64,000 nt of DNA from Streptomyces venezuelae (GCF_008642355.1 NZ_CP029193.1:4178001-4242000), one strand, 5' to 3'. Counted from the first letter of the stretch, positions 34,969-43,316 are shown. Made by a program: numbers and translations. The notes: generated from the sequence alone by a model not told the origin.

Positions 34969-36732
34969 ATGCATCGGTACAGGTCCCACACCTGCGGCGA
35001 GCTCCGCGCCTCTGACGTCGGCACCGACGTCCGGCTGAGCGGCTGGCTGCACAATCGCCGAGACCTGGGCGGCATTCTCTTCATCGATCTCCGCGATCAC
35101 TACGGCATCACGCAGCTGGTGGCCCGCCCCGGCACCAAGGCCGCCGAGGTCCTGGACAAGCTGTCCAAGGAGACCGTCGTCCGTGTCGACGGCAAGGTCG
35201 TCTCGCGCGGCTCGGACAACGTGAACCCGGAGCTGCCCACCGGCGAGATCGAGATCGAGGCGAGCGAGGTCGAGGTGCTCGGCGCTGCGGGCCCGCTGCC
35301 CTTCACGATCAACGCCGAGGACGGCGTGAACGAGGAGCGCCGCCTGGAGTACCGCTTCCTGGACCTGCGCCGCGAGCGCATGCACCGCAACATCATGCTG
35401 CGCAGCGCCGTGATCGCCTCGATCCGCTCGAAGATGGTCGCCCTCGGCTTCAACGAGATGGCGACGCCGATCCTCACCGCGACGTCCCCCGAGGGCGCCC
35501 GTGACTTCGTCGTCCCGTCCCGCCTCAACCCGGGCAAGTTCTACGCGCTCCCGCAGGCCCCGCAGCAGTTCAAGCAGCTGCTGATGATCTCGGGCTTCGA
35601 CCGCTACTTCCAGATCGCGCCGTGCTTCCGCGACGAGGACGCCCGCGCGGACCGCTCGCCGGGCGAGTTCTACCAGCTCGACGTCGAGATGAGCTTCGTG
35701 GAGCAGGAAGACGTCTTCCAGCCCATCGAGAAGCTGATGACGGAGCTCTTCACGGAGTTCGGCGGCGGTCGCGAGGTCACGTCGCCCTTCCCGCGCATCC
35801 CGTTCCGCGAGTCGATGCTGAAGTACGGCAACGACAAGCCGGACCTGCGCGCGAAGCTCGAACTCGTCGACATCACGGACATCTTCGCCGACTCGGAGTT
35901 CAAGGCTTTCGCGGGCAAGCACGTGCGCGCGCTGCCGGTGCCGGACACGGCGTCGCAGTCCCGCAAGTTCTTCGACGGCCTGGGCGACTACGCGGTCGAG
36001 CAGGGCGCGAAGGGCCTGGCCTGGGTGCGCGTCGCCGAGGACGGTTCGCTGAGCGGCCCGATCGCCAAGTTCCTGACGGAGGCGAACGTCGAGGAGCTCA
36101 CCAAGCGCCTCTCCCTCGCCCCCGGCCACGCGGTCTTCTTCGGCGCGGGCGAGTTCGACGAGGTCTCGAAGATCATGTCGGCGGTCCGCGTCGAGGCCGC
36201 GAAGCGCGCGGGCCACTTCGAGGAGGGCGTCTTCCGCTTCTGCTGGATCGTCGACTTCCCGATGTACGAGAAGGACGAGGACACCGGCAAGATCGACTTC
36301 TCCCACAACCCCTTCTCGATGCCGCAGGGCGGCATGAAGGACCTGGAGGAGAAGGACCCGCTCGACATCCTCGCCTGGCAGTACGACATCGTCTGCAACG
36401 GCATCGAGCTCTCCTCCGGCGCGATCCGGAACCACGAGCCCGAGGTCATGCTCAAGGCGTTCGAGATCGCGGGCTATGACGCGGAGACCGTCGAGCACGA
36501 GTTCGCGGGCATGCTGCGCGCGTTCCGCCTCGGTGCGCCGCCGCACGGTGGCATCGCGCCGGGCGTCGACCGCATCGTGATGCTCCTCGCGGACGAGCCG
36601 AACATCCGCGAGACGATCTCGTTCCCGCTGAACGGCAACGCGCAGGACCTGATGATGGGGGCGCCGACGGAGCTCGACGAGTCGCGTCTGCGGGAGCTGA
36701 ACATCTCCCTGCGGAAGCCGGCGGCGCAGTAG
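34969..36732 (+). CDS. aspS: Aspartyl-tRNA synthetase
   Basis: 587-aa class II synthetase of the bacterial long type charging tRNA-Asp. OB-fold anticodon domain starts [19 protein letters not shown] and includes [23 protein letters not shown]. Motif 2 at [19 protein letters not shown], bacterial GAD insertion domain in the middle, and motif 3 [14 protein letters not shown] near the end. Standard full length. Essential gene; monocistronic with its own hairpin terminator. Possible non-discriminating activity is not decidable by eye. Confidence 0.95.
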   Translation: MHRYRSHTCGELRASDVGTDVRLSGWLHNRRDLGGILFIDLRDHYGITQLVARPGTKAAEVLDKLSKETVVRVDGKVVSRGSDNVNPELPTGEIEIEASEVEVLGAAGPLPFTINAEDGVNEERRLEYRFLDLRRERMHRNIMLRSAVIASIRSKMVALGFNEMATPILTATSPEGARDFVVPSRLNPGKFYALPQAPQQFKQLLMISGFDRYFQIAPCFRDEDARADRSPGEFYQLDVEMSFVEQEDVFQPIEKLMTELFTEFGGGREVTSPFPRIPFRESMLKYGNDKPDLRAKLELVDITDIFADSEFKAFAGKHVRALPVPDTASQSRKFFDGLGDYAVEQGAKGLAWVRVAEDGSLSGPIAKFLTEANVEELTKRLSLAPGHAVFFGAGEFDEVSKIMSAVRVEAAKRAGHFEEGVFRFCWIVDFPMYEKDEDTGKIDFSHNPFSMPQGGMKDLEEKDPLDILAWQYDIVCNGIELSSGAIRNHEPEVMLKAFEIAGYDAETVEHEFAGMLRAFRLGAPPHGGIAPGVDRIVMLLADEPNIRETISFPLNGNAQDLMMGAPTELDESRLRELNISLRKPAAQ

Positions 36733-36762
36733 CGGTTTCCCCTGCGACGGGGTGACGTCGCA

Positions 36763-36797
36763 AGAAGGCCCCGGAACCTATGGTTCCGGGGCCTTCT
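36763..36797. terminator. Intrinsic terminator of aspS, 16-bp stem
   Basis: Arms 36763-36778 and 36782-36797 (AGAAGGCCCCGGAACC and its reverse complement) around loop TAT, 31 bp after the aspS stop. Confidence 0.88.
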
Positions 36798-36826
36798 GCT
36801 CTGGAGGTCTTCCAGGGCTCTGGAGG

Positions 36827-37006
36827 TCAAGCCGCTGTCGTCGGGGAGGAGTTCGCTTCCGCCTCGGCCCATTCCGTCACGAGCCGTTCGTATACGAGGC
36901 GTTCGTCCGGTCGGAGGCGTCCGCCCGCGCGCAACCACAGCGCACGGATTTCCTCATTGACCTCGTCGGCGGTGCGTCGCCGGTCGGGGGAGGGAGTCGT
37001 GGCCAT
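36827..37006 (-). CDS. Small 59-aa acidic helical protein, unassigned
   Basis: 59 aa: begins MATTPSPDRRRTADEVNEEI and is predicted mostly helical, with RALWLRAGG and RLVYERLVTEWAEAE. I do not recognise a function. Supporting a real gene: intact frame from ATG 37006 to TGA 36827, high third-position GC, and a plausible promoter directly upstream (TTGACG, then 17 bp, then TACGTA) that would give a very short leader. No good ribosome site is visible, which fits a nearly leaderless start. Located between aspS and the TetR remnant, on the minus strand. Confidence 0.55.
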   Translation of the reverse strand: MATTPSPDRRRTADEVNEEIRALWLRAGGRLRPDERLVYERLVTEWAEAEANSSPTTAA

Positions 37007-37017
37007 GTCGTGAAGCT

Positions 37018-37046
37018 TACGTACACAGGTGTGAAGGCGGCGTCAA
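37018..37046 (-). promoter_or_regulatory. Promoter of the 59-aa gene
   Basis: On the minus strand TTGACG (37041-37046) is separated by 17 bp from TACGTA (37018-37023), about 11 bp before the ATG at 37006. Good -35, imperfect -10. Confidence 0.4.
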
Positions 37047-37126
37047 TTTAAGCCTCCCCTGCGCATGACTTAGCTCACCGTGACGCGTATCTCCCGTTTC
37101 GAGTGGGCAGTCGAACCGAGCGTGAT

Positions 37127-37414
37127 TCAAGGGGCAGTCGAGTCCAACCGCGCCTGGGGACCGTCGCTGACGCGCTGAAGCCCGTGGGTGAAAGTCTCCT
37201 CGCGCACCCGCTCAGAATCGCCCGTACGCGTCTCCGGCCCCCCGTCACCCCGCAGCTTCTCCGCGAACTCCCGTTCTGCCACGCCGCGTCGGGCGATGAG
37301 ATCAAGATACGCGGCTTCGCCGGCCGTCACGCCGATCACGTACGAATTGACGGCGCTGTGGACCAGTTCGGTCGCTGTCTCAGGCCACTCGGGCGCTCCG
37401 GCTGCTCGGGCCGC
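37127..37414 (-). pseudogene. TetR-family C-terminal domain remnant
   Basis: Directly after the TGA of the dehydrogenase gene, and in the same reading frame, an open stretch reads WPETATELVHSAVNSYVIG, then EAAYLDLIARRGVAEREF and, near its end, EETFTHGLQRVSDG, stopping at 37127. Helix pattern and the final FxxGLxRxxDG words look like a TetR ligand-binding (C-terminal) domain. The DNA-binding half is missing and there is no ribosome site or start before the GTG at 37339. Likely a regulator whose N-terminal half was deleted when the dehydrogenase gene came to lie next to it. A small real ORF starting at GTG 37339 (70 aa) cannot be ruled out. Confidence 0.5.
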
Positions 37415-38299
37415 TCAGGCGGCGGGCTTGCTCATGAGCTCCACGGCCCGCGAGAAGCTGTCCGCGCCGTGACCGGCGTCCACGACCCGCCGGAAGATGT
37501 CGTGCACGGCCTCCGGGAACGCGGTGTCCACGCCGGCGTCGGATGCGGTGTGGACGACGTGCTCCATGCTGGCCAGGCCCATCGCGGTGCGGTCGACGTC
37601 GCCCGCGTGGTTGCCCGCGTCGATGCGGGACGCGTAGAAGTCGACGAAGTGGCCCATGCCGGCGAAGTTCTCCGTGACGTACGGCGCGATCTCCTGAGCG
37701 GTCAGGCCATGGGCGCCCGCGATGGCGGCGGTCTGCCAGAAGGCGATCATCGCGGGCCAGAAGACCGCCATGTTCAGCTGGTACATGAGCGCGGCGAGCC
37801 CCTGGTCCTCGCCCCGGTAGTCGGTCGTCCCGGTGATGACTTCGAGTGCGGTGCGGTGCCGGTCGTACGCCTCGCGAGGCCCGCTGTAGAACGTCGAGGC
37901 CTCCGGGGTGCCGATGAGCGGCGGCGGGCAGAGGACGCCGCCGGTGAGTTGCGTCCCGCCGAGCCCGGCCACCCAACGGGCCCCCGCCCGTGCCTTCTCC
38001 GGGGTGTCCGAGCTGAGGTTCACGAGGGTGCGGCCGGCGACGGCGTCCTTGGCGGGCTCCAGGATCTCGTACATGGCGTCGAAGTCGGTGAGGCTGAGGA
38101 TGACGAGCTCGTTGGCGAGCAGGGCGCTCTCGACGCTGTCGGCGAGTATCGCTCCCCGCTCCACGAGGGCGTCGGCGCGGGACGGGGTGCGGTTCCAGAG
38201 GGTGACGTGGTAGCCGCGGTCGAGGTAGGCGGCGGCCATGGCCTGGCCCATGGGGCCGAGGCCGATGACGGTGACGGACTGCTGCGGTGCGTTGGGCAT
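37415..38299 (-). CDS. NADPH-dependent reductase, imine-reductase-like (beta-hydroxyacid dehydrogenase superfamily)
   Basis: 294 aa. Rossmann domain: VTVIGLGPMGQAMAAAYLDRGYHVTLWNRTPSRADALV, NADP-preferring by the R after N. Catalytic-region loop GTQLTGGVLCPPPLIG and a helical C-terminal domain (ALMYQLNMAVFWPAMIAFW) as in imine reductases and reductive aminases; the usual 6PGDH/HIBADH lysine is not evident. May reduce cyclic imines. ATG 38299 has GGAG upstream; earlier starts add unconserved residues. Divergent from a TetR gene with two operators between them, suggesting it is the regulated target. Confidence 0.82.
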   Translation of the reverse strand: MPNAPQQSVTVIGLGPMGQAMAAAYLDRGYHVTLWNRTPSRADALVERGAILADSVESALLANELVILSLTDFDAMYEILEPAKDAVAGRTLVNLSSDTPEKARAGARWVAGLGGTQLTGGVLCPPPLIGTPEASTFYSGPREAYDRHRTALEVITGTTDYRGEDQGLAALMYQLNMAVFWPAMIAFWQTAAIAGAHGLTAQEIAPYVTENFAGMGHFVDFYASRIDAGNHAGDVDRTAMGLASMEHVVHTASDAGVDTAFPEAVHDIFRRVVDAGHGADSFSRAVELMSKPAA

Positions 38300-38317
38300 G
38301 GGTGACTCCGACCTCTC

Positions 38318-38333
38318 TAGAACGATCGCTCTA
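38318..38333. promoter_or_regulatory. TetR operator 1
   Basis: TAGAACGATCGCTCTA, a 16-bp near-palindrome (TAGArCGATCGyTCTA), 18 bp before the reductase ATG. Repeated 47 bp away at 38365 with one central change. Confidence 0.7.
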
Positions 38334-38364
38334 TCTAGTGCGTGGAGAGAACGTAGCACGCCTC

Positions 38365-38380
38365 TAGAACGAACGCTCTA
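38365..38380. promoter_or_regulatory. TetR operator 2
   Basis: TAGAACGAACGCTCTA, second near-identical operator, 24 bp before the TetR ATG at 38405. Together with operator 1 it would control both divergent promoters. Confidence 0.7.
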
Positions 38381-38404
38381 CTTAATGGCGGGTAGGGTGG
38401 GGAC

Positions 38405-39001
38405 ATGGTCCAGAACAGCTCAGCGCTCGACGCCCTCGGCACCCGCGACCGGATCGTGGTCGTCGCCGCACGCCTCATCCAGCGGCAGGGCTACGTGGGT
38501 ACGGGCATCAAGCAGATCGCCAAGGAGGCGGGGGCGACGCTGGGCTCCGTCTACCACTTCTTCCCCGGCGGGAAGGAGGCGGTCGCGGTGGCCGCGATCG
38601 GTTACAGCGCGGAGGAGTTCGCGGAGTTGCTGCGGGCGGGGCTGGCCGGCGACGACGCCCCGGGCGCCGCGATCGAGCGTTGCGCGGGTGAACTCGCCGT
38701 GGGGTTGCGGGAGTCGGGGTGGGTCGACGGTTGCCCGGTCACGGCGGCGGCCCTGGAGACGCTCGGCACGGACTCGGAGATCCAGCGGGTGTGCGCGGAG
38801 GCGCTGCGCGGCTGGGAGCGGATCGTGGAGGAGCGGCTGCTCGGGGCGGGGTTCTCGGTGCAGGACGCGCGCGAGGTGGCGACGACCGTGATCGGCGCGC
38901 TGGAAGGCGCCGAGGTCACGGCGCAGGTCGCCCGCAGCGAGGAGCCGTTGCGGGCGGTGGGGCGGCAGTTGGCGCGGTTGGTGGGGGCGTACGGGGAATG
39001 A
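38405..39001 (+). CDS. TetR/AcrR regulator (LmrA/YxaF-like)
   Basis: 198 aa. N-terminal HTH: DRIVVVAARLIQRQGYVGTGIKQIAKEAGATLGSVYHFFPGGKEAV, the LmrA/YxaF-like variant with the GSVYHFFPGGKEAL-type recognition helix. C-terminal domain has DGCPVTAAALE and a terminal helix near AVGRQLARLVGAYGE. Probable repressor of itself and the divergent reductase, binding the twin TAGAACG...CTCTA sites, released by a small molecule substrate. Ends in a hairpin at 39001-39023. Confidence 0.85.
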   Translation: MVQNSSALDALGTRDRIVVVAARLIQRQGYVGTGIKQIAKEAGATLGSVYHFFPGGKEAVAVAAIGYSAEEFAELLRAGLAGDDAPGAAIERCAGELAVGLRESGWVDGCPVTAAALETLGTDSEIQRVCAEALRGWERIVEERLLGAGFSVQDAREVATTVIGALEGAEVTAQVARSEEPLRAVGRQLARLVGAYGE

Positions 39002-39023
39002 CGCCCGCCTCGTAGGCGGGCGT
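39001..39023. terminator. Terminator hairpin between TetR gene and nuclease-like fragment
   Basis: ACGCCCGCC (39001-39009) pairs with GGCGGGCGT (39015-39023), loop TCGTA; begins at the last base of the TetR stop codon. Confidence 0.65.
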
Positions 39024-39029
39024 CTGGGC

Positions 39030-39299
39030 TTACTCGCTCCCCCAACTCACCGCCTTCTCCCGGTCCTTGCGTTGTTGGGCCTCTACGAACAGCAGGAATG
39101 CGCGGCCGTTCGGGGCGCTGACCCGGAGCAGGGTGTCGACACGGCGCTCGATGGGCCGGGTCTCCGTGACGTCCGGCGTGATCACCTCGACGGTCGGATT
39201 CTCGGGGAGCGCCACGCCCAGGAGCCGGAAGACGGGCGTCAGGAGCTCGGGGCGATCCTGGAAGATCCTGTGCGAGGCCTCGTGTTGCGATGTGACCAT
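39030..39299 (-). pseudogene. N-terminal fragment of a PD-(D/E)XK-like (Rpn-type) Streptomyces family
   Basis: 89 codons starting at ATG 39299: MVTSQHEASHRIFQDRPELL, then VEVITPDVTETRPIERRVDTLLRV and FLLFVEAQQRKDREKAVSW, ending at TAA after SW. Full-length members that I remember are ~280-310 aa and continue with a Tyr-rich SWAYYLAYL strand, so this copy is cut in mid-domain. The E-A-Q and K residues lie in the nuclease-like core. A rare TAA stop and lack of a good ribosome site support decay. A second broken copy is at 41083-41609. Confidence 0.65.
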
Positions 39300-39349
39300 G
39301 TGAGGAAGCTGGGCGGATCACGGGCCGAGTTTCTCAACTCGGGGAGCGA

Positions 39350-39538
39350 TCACTGCTGGCTTGCCTTGATGGCCCGCAGTAGCTGGTTCAGGGTGGCTGG
39401 GGCAGTCGTCAGTTCGACGCTGGGCTCGTCGCTTTCGCGGAGGTAGATGTAGGCGTCGGTGCTTGCCAGTTCGACGCAAGCGTTGCCGTCGCCCCCGCCG
39501 GAGAAGGTGGACTTCTGCCAGTGTTGAGGGGTGGACAT
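39350..39538 (-). CDS. DUF397 protein
   Basis: 62 aa: MSTPQHWQKSTFSGGGDGNA, then CVELASTDAYIYLRESDEP and a C-terminal LNQLLRAIKAS helix. DUF397 proteins are small partners of WhiJ-type XRE regulators in Streptomyces, working in developmental or antibiotic control circuits. ATG 39538 begins the conserved WxKSxxS segment; the upstream GTG 39550 overlaps the XRE stop and would add four residues. Probably co-translated with the XRE gene. Confidence 0.85.
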   Translation of the reverse strand: MSTPQHWQKSTFSGGGDGNACVELASTDAYIYLRESDEPSVELTTAPATLNQLLRAIKASQQ

Positions 39539-39546
39539 GGCGGGCC

Positions 39547-40398
39547 TCACAGTTCCTTCGCCAACTTGTGGATGAAATCCCGTGACCGTTCAGGGGTGAG
39601 CGCTAGCTCCTCCACCCTACGGAAGAGTGTTCGGAACCGAGCCAGTTGGGCCTGGGAGTCCAGGAACCCGGTGCCGTGTGGCGCATCCCGTACGACGGTG
39701 TCCAGCTGGGCAACGGTGCCGCCTGCGTACACCATCGCGCTGCTGGAACCGGCGAACCCGTCCAGGTCGAATGGGATGACGCGCACGGTGACGTTGTCGA
39801 TGTCGGAGAGTTCGAGGACGTGAGTGAGCTGAGTCCGGGCGGCCGAGCGGTCTCCGACCCGGAAGCGGAGCGCAGACTCGTGGATGACGGTGTCATAGGG
39901 GATGGCCCGGGGAGCCTCGATGACGGTACGACGCCTCATGCGGTGGCTCACGCGTGGTTCGAGTTCGCTCTGGGGGAGCTCAGGGACCCTGAACGAGAAG
40001 AGCGCGCGGGCGTAGTCCTCCGTCTGGAGGAGGCCCGGGATCTGGAGGAACTCGACGTCACGCCGGAACGTGGCGTGGTGTTCGAGTTCGGAGATGTCCA
40101 GGAACGCGGTGGGCAGCGAGCCCCGGTACTCCTCCCACCACCCGCGTGAGCGTTCCGTCGCCATCAGCAGCAACGCGTCGATCAGCTGCTCGTCCCGACA
40201 GGCGCAGTGCGCCGCCAGCCTGCGCAGTCGGTCTTCGCTGATGCCGGATCTGCCCGCCTCGATCTGACTCATGTGCGCAGAGCTGGAGCCGAGCAGTCCC
40301 GCGACCTCTTTGGCCGACATGCCTGCGGCTTCGCGCAGTCGGCGCAGCTCCGTACCCAGGCGTACCTGGCGGGCAGTGGGCTCGTTCCGCATCGTCAT
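39547..40398 (-). CDS. XRE-family regulator with DUF5753 (WhiJ-like)
   Basis: 283 aa. Helix-turn-helix ~10-65: LGTELRRLREAAGMSAKEVAGLLGSSSAHMSQIEAGRSGIS. DUF5753 domain ~95-275: FRRDVEFLQIPGLLQTEDYARALF, RRTVIEAPRAIPYDTVIHESALRF, VRVIPFDLDGFAGSS and a C-terminal FIHKLAKEL. This is the layout of WhiJ and its many paralogues, which pair with DUF397 proteins and AbaA-like ATPases. ATG 40398 has GAGGAG ~12 bases upstream. Divergent from the ATPase gene at 40645. Confidence 0.88.
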   Translation of the reverse strand: MTMRNEPTARQVRLGTELRRLREAAGMSAKEVAGLLGSSSAHMSQIEAGRSGISEDRLRRLAAHCACRDEQLIDALLLMATERSRGWWEEYRGSLPTAFLDISELEHHATFRRDVEFLQIPGLLQTEDYARALFSFRVPELPQSELEPRVSHRMRRRTVIEAPRAIPYDTVIHESALRFRVGDRSAARTQLTHVLELSDIDNVTVRVIPFDLDGFAGSSSAMVYAGGTVAQLDTVVRDAPHGTGFLDSQAQLARFRTLFRRVEELALTPERSRDFIHKLAKEL

Positions 40399-40482
40399 CC
40401 GGGTCTGTTCTCCTCAACGGCGCTGACGTCAGGCGTGGTTGAGCCACCCCTTCGGGTGTCAGATTACGCGGCCGCCTTGCGG

Positions 40483-40500
40483 GGGTATGAATTTCTACCC
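40483..40500. promoter_or_regulatory. AT-rich imperfect palindrome in WhiJ-like cassette
   Basis: GGGTATGAATTTCTACCC, 14 of 18 positions symmetric, lies in the 246-bp gap between the XRE and ATPase genes. Possible XRE operator. The rest of the gap shows only a ribosome site (AGGAG) at the 3' end. Confidence 0.3.
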
Positions 40501-40644
40501 TACCGTCAGTGACGCGTCGCACACGCTGCGAGAACCGGGATCCCGGAAGCGCACCACCCCGCCATGCCGTGACGAGGGTGCCACTGCCACCGCCCAGAAC
40601 CCGCCGCGCCCGGTAACTCCCCCCCTGACCACAGGAGTTCTCGC

Positions 40645-41049
40645 ATGCCCGGAAGCGAAAGCGAACCCTGGGAGTACACCCTGTACATCCCCCACGACCT
40701 CCGCGCCGTCACGATCTGCCGCCGCTCCCTCCGTCTCATCCTCGCCCTGCACTGCTTGCCGCAACTCATCGACATGGCCGAGCTGTTGACGACGGAGCTC
40801 GTGTCCAATGCCGTGCGGCACACCAAGGGCCCCGCCGCCCTCCGCGTCCGCTACGCCGACGGGGTGCTGCGGATCGGTGCGTGGGACGCGGACCCGACGC
40901 CGCCCGCCCCGCCTCCGCGCGTCGCCGACGCGGAGGCCGAGCAGGGACGCGGGCTCGACCTCGTACGGGCCTGCGCGGACGGCTGGGGCTGGCACCCCGA
41001 GGCCACCGACTCCGGCAAATACGTCTGGTGCGAACTCAACGCCGCCTAG
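40645..41049 (+). CDS. HATPase_c_2 anti-sigma-type ATP-binding protein (AbaA-like)
   Basis: 134 aa. GHKL ATPase fold: N box LLTTELVSNAVRHTKGP, G1-like IGAWDADP, G2-like EQGRGLDLVRACADGWGWH, ending KYVWCELNAA. Resembles RsbW/SpoIIAB-type regulatory kinases widely dispersed in Streptomyces. Next to the XRE/DUF397 pair it completes a WhiJ-like triad, so it may act with them rather than with a sigma factor (inference). ATG 40645 has AGGAG eight bases upstream. Confidence 0.85.
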   Translation: MPGSESEPWEYTLYIPHDLRAVTICRRSLRLILALHCLPQLIDMAELLTTELVSNAVRHTKGPAALRVRYADGVLRIGAWDADPTPPAPPPRVADAEAEQGRGLDLVRACADGWGWHPEATDSGKYVWCELNAA

Positions 41050-41082
41050 CTCGTTGATCATGCCGAACAGAAAGAAGAACCG

Positions 41083-41609
41083 ATGGTCGGCTCGTCACAC
41101 GAGGCACTGCACCGGATCTTCGCTCCCGGAGCCCCGGGACATCGCGATCCTCAACGCGGACCTCACCGAGATCGAACCCATCGAGCGGCGGTGCGACACC
41201 CTGTTACGGGTGGACACCGATGAGGGCAACTACCTGTTCGTCACTGGCCGCCGGCCTGGAAACCATCGACCCCGACAGCGCGGCGGTTTTCGCCCAGCTC
41301 ACCGAGTCAGGCCTGGTCGACCCCCGGACGCAGAAAATCTGGAGGGACCTGATGACGACGACCAACTACTTCTTCCGCCACGAGGTCGCCGAGAAGGTGC
41401 GGGAAGTAGGGCGCGAGGAGGCGCGGGCCGAGGAGCGGGGGCGAGTCATCCTGCGCACGCTCGACTGGCGCGGCGTCGAGCTTTCCGAGACGGAGCGGGA
41501 GCGGGTGAGGTCCTGCGGTGACCTGGACCGTCTCGCGGTGTGGCTCGACCGTTCCTATGAGGTGCCCGACGCGGCTGCGCTGTTCGACGGCGACGGCGAC
41601 GAAGCCTGA
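41083..41609 (+). pseudogene. Frameshifted and internally deleted copy of the Rpn-type family
   Basis: Family sequence is spread over three frames. Frame of 41083: MVGSSHEALHRIFAPGA. Next frame, up to ~41240: ILNADLTEIEPIERRCDTLL then RVDTDEGNYLFVT. Third frame, from ~41240 to TGA 41609: LETIDPDSAAVFAQLTESGL, IWRDLMTTTNYFFRHEVAE, then RGRVILRTLDWRGVELSETE and DRLAVWLDRSYEVPDAAALF. The central nuclease core (~100-130 residues) is missing at the second junction. The N-terminus matches the fragment at 39030-39299, so both derive from the same gene family. A short C-terminal ORF (from 41220 or 41352) could still be translated. Confidence 0.7.
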
Positions 41610-41613
41610 CGTA

Positions 41614-41669
41614 CGGGAAAGTCCCGGTGCTGCCCTCGTGTGTCAGGGGGCGGCACCGGGACTTTCCCG
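41614..41669. terminator. Bidirectional terminator, 22-bp stem
   Basis: Arms 41614-41635 and 41648-41669 are complementary apart from one G-T pair, loop of 12 bases. Between the pseudogene and the convergent metG. Confidence 0.85.
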
Positions 41670-41687
41670 GCAAAGCGCTGCGTACCG

Positions 41688-43316
41688 CTACGCGGTCGGC
41701 TTCTCCTCCAGGCGGGGGAACAGGACCGCGCCCTTCGTGACCGTCGCGCCCGCGGGGAGCGTGCCCCACGTGGCGGCCGCGCGGACGTCCTGGTCGGCGA
41801 GCGCGCCCAGGAGCGGCTCCGCGCCGAGGGAGTCCCAGAGCTTCCGGGAGGTCTCCGGCATGACCGGGTTCAGGAGGACCGCCACCGCGCGGAGGGACTC
41901 CGCCGCCGTGTAGAGGATCGTCGCCAGGCGGGCCTTGCCCGCCTCGGAGTCGTCCTTCGCGACCTTCCACGGCTCCTGCTCCGTGATGTAGCCGTTGACC
42001 TGCTTCACGAAGTCGAAGATCGCCAGGATGCCGCCCTGGAAGTCCAGCTCCTCGCCGATCGCGCGGTCGGCGGTCGCGACGGCCTTGGCGAGGCCGTCCT
42101 GGACCGCCTGCTCGGCGTCACCGGACGCCGTCGCCGCGGGCAGCTCGCCGCCGAAGTACTTGCCGATCATCGCCGCGACACGGGACGCGAGGTTGCCGTA
42201 GTCGTTCGCCAGCTCGCTCGTGTAGCGGGCCGAGAAGTCCTCCCACGAGAAGGAGCCGTCGCTGCCGAACGCGATCGCGCGCAGGAAGTACCAGCGGTAC
42301 GCGTCCACGCCGAAGTGGGAGGTCAGGTCCTGCGGCTTGATGCCCGTCAGGTTCGACTTCGACATCTTCTCGCCGCCGACCATCAGCCAGCCGTTGGCCG
42401 CGACCTTGCCGGGCACGGGCAGGCCCTGCGCCAGCAGCATCGCCGGCCAGATCACCGCGTGGAAGCGGAGGATGTCCTTGCCGACGAGGTGCACGTTCGC
42501 GGGGAAGGTCGAGTCGAACTTCTCCTGGTTCGCGCCGTAGCCCACGGCCGTCGCGTAGTTCAGGAGGGCGTCGACCCAGACGTAGATGACGTGCTTGTCG
42601 TCCCAGGGGACCTTGACGCCCCAGTCGAACGTCGAGCGGGAGATGGAGAGGTCCTGGAGGCCCTGCTTGACGAAGTTCACCACCTCGTTGCGGGCCGACT
42701 CCGGCTGGATGAAGCCGGGGTTCGCCTCGTAGAGGGCGAGGAGCTTGTCTCCGTACTCGCTCAGCTTGAAGAAGTAGTTCTCCTCCTTGAGGAGCTCCAC
42801 CGGCTTCTTGTGGATCGGGCACAGCTTCGTGCCGTCCTCGGCCTCGATGAGGTCGCCGGGGAGCTTGTACTCCTCGCAGCCCACGCAGTACGGGCCCTCG
42901 TAGCCGCCCTTGTAGATCTCGCCCTTGTCGTAGAGATCCTGGACGAACTCCTGCACGCGGTCGGTGTGACGCTTCTCCGTCGTACGGATGAAATCGTCGT
43001 TCGCGATGTTCAGGTGCTCCCAGAGGGGCTTCCAGGCCTCGGTGACGAGCTTGTCGCACCACTCCTGGGGGGTGACGTCGTTCGCCTCGGCCGTGCGCAT
43101 GATCTTCTGACCGTGCTCGTCCGTGCCGGTGAGGTACCACACCTTCTCGCCGCGCTGACGGTGCCAGCGCGTGAGCACGTCCCCTGCAACGGTCGTGTAG
43201 GCGTGGCCCAGGTGAGGAGCGTCGTTTACGTAGTAGATGGGGGTCGAGACGTAGTACGCCTTCGCGTCTGCGCTGTCTGCGCTCGTCCCCTGCTTCTCGG
43301 ATCCAGTGGCCGCCAT
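41688..43316 (-). CDS. metG: Methionyl-tRNA synthetase
   Basis: 542-aa class I synthetase. Rossmann start YYVSTPIYYVNDAPHLGHAYTT with HLGH as the HIGH motif, zinc knuckle words YCVGCEEYKLPG and KLCPIHKKP, KMSKS in MVGGEKMSKSNLTG, and an anticodon-binding helical C-terminus. No C-terminal tRNA-binding appendage is present. Upstream start at 43349 is rejected; ATG 43316 has AGGAT at good spacing and begins the usual Streptomyces leader MAATGSEKQG. Monocistronic. Confidence 0.95.
   Translation of the reverse strand: MAATGSEKQGTSADSADAKAYYVSTPIYYVNDAPHLGHAYTTVAGDVLTRWHRQRGEKVWYLTGTDEHGQKIMRTAEANDVTPQEWCDKLVTEAWKPLWEHLNIANDDFIRTTEKRHTDRVQEFVQDLYDKGEIYKGGYEGPYCVGCEEYKLPGDLIEAEDGTKLCPIHKKPVELLKEENYFFKLSEYGDKLLALYEANPGFIQPESARNEVVNFVKQGLQDLSISRSTFDWGVKVPWDDKHVIYVWVDALLNYATAVGYGANQEKFDSTFPANVHLVGKDILRFHAVIWPAMLLAQGLPVPGKVAANGWLMVGGEKMSKSNLTGIKPQDLTSHFGVDAYRWYFLRAIAFGSDGSFSWEDFSARYTSELANDYGNLASRVAAMIGKYFGGELPAATASGDAEQAVQDGLAKAVATADRAIGEELDFQGGILAIFDFVKQVNGYITEQEPWKVAKDDSEAGKARLATILYTAAESLRAVAVLLNPVMPETSRKLWDSLGAEPLLGALADQDVRAAATWGTLPAGATVTKGAVLFPRLEEKPTA

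Noticed and set aside
41060..41082. ATG 41060 as a start for an intact nuclease-family gene
   Set aside because: The frame breaks twice before the C-terminus; no full-length product is possible.
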